Shown one piece after another: positions 61,718 to 64,000 of a stretch of 64,000 nucleotides of DNA. Location of the stretch: positions 1 to 64,000 of the forward strand of contig JAPDPQ010000004.1 of the NCBI GenBank assembly GCA_034506395.1. Reading direction: 5' to 3'. The notes under the pieces were generated by a model. That model was not told the origin of the DNA, did no database searches, and saw nothing but the letters and a program-made list of their open reading frames with translations. This DNA is from a candidate division KSB1 bacterium (lineage in GTDB: Bacteria > Zhuqueibacterota > Zhuqueibacteria > Thermofontimicrobiales > Thermofontimicrobiaceae). Made by a program: the position numbers and the translations under genes. Position 1 is the first letter of the stretch. Each line of letters begins with the position of its first letter.

Positions 61718-62053
61718 AAAACGCCTCTCACAAAGAGATTTTGATCCTGTGGTTCAAGAAATATTTCGGAGACGAGTAATTTTAAGAACCAGAGATTGGT
61801 GATTTTCTGAGGCCTATTCTGACAAGAATCGTAAGGCAGATAGGCGACAAAAAGTCAAAAATTGGACAACTTTTTTGGGAAATATTTTGATTGACATTTT
61901 ATCGGATGCTTCACAATGTCGAGGCAAACCAAACAGAACCACCACTGCTGCCATTATGGTTCAGGGTTGGCTGAAAATCTATAAATCTGACCATATTAAA
62001 ATAGGGGGTCAGAGAAAAGAAACGAGATTATTTTCCAAGCAAGGGATTAACGA

Positions 62054-62665
62054 ATGAAGTTAACAACTGGCTTCACCCATGGGTTATCGTTCGGGCTATT
62101 ATTGCTGGCGGTAATTTTGCTATCGAAATGCGCTACCGACATCCAAACTTCGCCCGATCCTGGCGTCTTAAAAGTGATTTTATATTCTGATCCTGCTGAT
62201 ACACAGATCGTGATTCTGAGCAAGACTTTCACGGTATCGAGTTCGGATTACTTTGGAGTGACAGTATTTCAAGGCAAAGTCTTTTCTGGGGAAAAATTCG
62301 CTTTTCTCTATAAAGACAAAATGAGCTATCGCCAGGAGGACGTGACCTACAACATTATCGAACGGAAGGAAGGTCGCTATCAGGAATTTACCATTTTCGA
62401 TTCTTATGTGCCGCCGGGTGATTACACAAGTTTACAGTTCGGACTGAATAGCAATCAGGTTAAAATTGGTTATCTGGAGATCCCAGTAAAATTGCCAGTA
62501 GGCGATAATCCAATTCGAAAGCTCGAACAGGTTTTCACAGTGAAAGAAAACGAAGTCACCGAAATTAAAGTTCAAATCAGTCCTTTCAAGTCGGTGAAGA
62601 GATATCGTGATTCTTACCAATTTATCCCGGAATTGAAAATTGTCGAAATTAATCACTATAGATAA
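62054..62665 (+). CDS. Putative lipoprotein
   Basis: 203 residues with AAGGG about 8 nt before ATG. The leader MKLTTGFTHGLSFGLLLLAVILLSKCA has a lipobox-like LSKC (Cys about 26). The mature part starts with TSPDPGVLKVILYSDPADTQIV, similar in style to domain-of-unknown-function lipoproteins with beta-sandwich folds. It has paired segments (YVPPGDYTSLQFGL and VKLPVGDNP) and ends in NHYR. No family recognised. The following gene starts 16 nt after its stop, so they are co-transcribed. Confidence 0.7.
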   Translation: MKLTTGFTHGLSFGLLLLAVILLSKCATDIQTSPDPGVLKVILYSDPADTQIVILSKTFTVSSSDYFGVTVFQGKVFSGEKFAFLYKDKMSYRQEDVTYNIIERKEGRYQEFTIFDSYVPPGDYTSLQFGLNSNQVKIGYLEIPVKLPVGDNPIRKLEQVFTVKENEVTEIKVQISPFKSVKRYRDSYQFIPELKIVEINHYR

Positions 62666-62681
62666 AATCTTAAGGGATCAA

Positions 62682-64000
62682 ATGAAAGCAATACTCAGAT
62701 CATTTGGGGTTCTTTTTTTGTCATTGGTCATTTGTTTGGGATATCGCTGTCGCATGCAGACCAATCCAGCTTATCCCAACATGCCGCCTAACACCACGCT
62801 GGCCAATATTCCAGTACCCAATGATACCATATTCGCGTTGGTAACGCTACATTGGGACGGCGAAGACGATGATGGCTATATCACGGCCTATGAGTATCGC
62901 TATATCACTCATCATGTTTACGTGGGAGACTCATTGGTCCAGCCATGGAAATCGACGGATAAAACGAGCCTGACGATCGCCTTTGAATCCAGTGATGATT
63001 TGAACTATCAAATCTTTCAGGTTCGAGCCGTTGATAACAAAGGAGATGTCGATCCAACTCCAGCAGAAAAGCGGTTCTACACATATAAAACGACCTTTCC
63101 CATCACAACGCTCATCTCACCCACGAATAATCAGGTCTTTTTTGCGATCGATCATACAACGGACTGGTGGTCTGGCGTACAGATCACATTTACAGCCGAG
63201 GATAAAGATTTTCAGGGCGAAGTGGTGGAATATGCGTGGGCGGTAGATCGGGGACCGTGGCATTGGACCAAGGACACCACCTTGTTCATCACGCCAGATA
63301 ATTTTATTCCTCTAAACGGCAAACATACGATCCGTGTCACTTCTCGGGACAACACCAACTTGATCGATCCGGTTGGGGATTCTGCCATCGTTCGATTGAT
63401 TCAACCGATTTTCGATCGACGAATCCTGATCATTGATGAAACGATTGAAAAAGATTTTCCATTTGGTGTCGTTGCCACAGATGAAGATGTTGACAATTTC
63501 TATGCTGAACTATTTGGTTCTCCATATGAGTGGGATTACACCAAAAGAGGTTTCCCGCCAAAAGACACCCTTGCTCATTATCAGATGATCATCTGGCACG
63601 CGGACAATTGCTATAGCGCCAGTACGGCACATCATAAATTGCCAAATCATATTCGGGAGATCATGGATTATCTCAATGTGGGAGGCGATATGATCATGAG
63701 CGGGTGGCGGATCCTAAAATCCTTTGCCCCATTAGCGCCGTTCCCCCAGGCATTTGCCGAAGGGACTTTTATTCACGACTATTTGCATATTAATATTGCC
63801 GATGAAACTTCTTCAGCGCCGGATTTTATTGGTGCGAAGGGGATTGGCACTTTTACCACCATCCGAGTGGACTCAGCGAAATTAGCGAATGCCTTTCCAT
63901 ATTACGGAAAGCTTGCTCAGATTAATATCATCCCATCTCGCGCTGGATTCACTGATGTCATTTATACCTATAACAATGAAGATAACAGTCCATTCGTTCA
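62682..64000 (+). CDS. Exported beta-sandwich protein (C-terminus cut off by window edge)
   Basis: The frame is open from the ATG at 62682 (AAGGG 5 nt upstream) to the window end, 439 codons. A hydrophobic leader (MKAILRSFGVLFLSLVICLG) suggests export; no clean lipobox. Residues about 35-135 look like a fibronectin-type-III-like domain (TLHWDGEDDDGYITAYEYRY, FQVRAVDNKGDVDPTPAE), and about 140-245 a second one (VQITFTAEDKDFQGEVVEYA). After about 245, RILIIDETIEKDFPFG starts an alpha/beta domain with DYTKRGFPPKDTLAHYQMII and YLNVGGDMIMSGWRIL. No catalytic motif seen. The layout resembles surface proteins of FCB bacteria; function unknown. Confidence 0.75.
   Translation, partial: MKAILRSFGVLFLSLVICLGYRCRMQTNPAYPNMPPNTTLANIPVPNDTIFALVTLHWDGEDDDGYITAYEYRYITHHVYVGDSLVQPWKSTDKTSLTIAFESSDDLNYQIFQVRAVDNKGDVDPTPAEKRFYTYKTTFPITTLISPTNNQVFFAIDHTTDWWSGVQITFTAEDKDFQGEVVEYAWAVDRGPWHWTKDTTLFITPDNFIPLNGKHTIRVTSRDNTNLIDPVGDSAIVRLIQPIFDRRILIIDETIEKDFPFGVVATDEDVDNFYAELFGSPYEWDYTKRGFPPKDTLAHYQMIIWHADNCYSASTAHHKLPNHIREIMDYLNVGGDMIMSGWRILKSFAPLAPFPQAFAEGTFIHDYLHINIADETSSAPDFIGAKGIGTFTTIRVDSAKLANAFPYYGKLAQINIIPSRAGFTDVIYTYNNEDNSPFV

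Noticed and set aside
1..64000. tRNA, rRNA, insertion sequences or prophage genes
   Set aside because: I looked for GGTTCGA-type tRNA arms, transposase motifs and phage genes by eye and found none; short RNAs could still be missed.

Overview
The window looks like a chromosomal segment of an uncultured Gram-negative bacterium of the FCB superphylum, most like the KSB1/Calditrichota-type lineages. This is inferred from a secreted protein with a type A type IX secretion (Por) sorting tail (YPNPFNP motif), many lipoproteins and periplasmic enzymes, moderate-to-low GC, AGGAGG-type ribosome binding sites, and abundant short palindromic repeats. I saw no rRNA, tRNA, CRISPR array, intact insertion sequence or prophage.

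Left end (1-6.2 kb): a truncated CHAT protease/NB-ARC-type NTPase gene runs off the edge. It is followed by small orphan genes embedded in three families of REP-like palindromes. These culminate in a nine-copy, 82-bp tandem array (4215-4937) lying between an XdhC-family gene and a MobA/MocA-like nucleotidyltransferase gene, both expected to serve molybdenum enzymes.

6.3-15 kb: an acyl-CoA degradation block on the minus strand (SCP-x-type thiolase, 3-hydroxyacyl-CoA dehydrogenase, metallo-beta-lactamase-fold hydrolase, two acyl-CoA dehydrogenases), then a stress block (an unusual DnaJ-like protein and two Hsp20 chaperones). 15.5-21.9 kb holds a GAF/HD-GYP protein, a peptide-binding lipoprotein, a possible outer-membrane protein, a receiver and an ECF-type membrane protein.

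22-39.9 kb is the centre of interest: an uninterrupted minus-strand run joining seven signalling or signalling-associated genes to a formate dehydrogenase module. The catalytic gene fdhA (28260-30959) is one selenoprotein gene. An in-frame UGA at 29892-29894 stands where formate dehydrogenases carry Sec or Cys, and a bSECIS-like hairpin with a GGUCU loop follows it. Downstream are an oxalate/formate-type MFS carrier, a ferritin-like protein, a CxxCH protein, a beta-carbonic anhydrase and NuoE/NuoF-like subunits. Together they suggest a NAD-linked, multi-subunit formate/CO2 system with dedicated phosphorelay control. Two similar single-domain receivers lie at the two ends of this run.

40-54 kb: a lipoprotein GH3 beta-glucosidase with a PA14 insert, a CPBP protease, PlsX, a large kinase-like membrane protein of unknown function, a divergent OlsB/OlsA-like acyltransferase pair (ornithine-type lipid synthesis), a cupin and a Tat-exported N-acyl-D-amino-acid deacylase. 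54-64 kb is a plus-strand set of secreted or membrane proteins: M28 and M1 peptidases, a six-TM protein, a LamG/type IX-sorted protein of distinct base composition, a lipoprotein and a truncated secreted protein at the right edge. Three promoters of the exact form TTGACA-N17-TATATT precede plus-strand transcription units.
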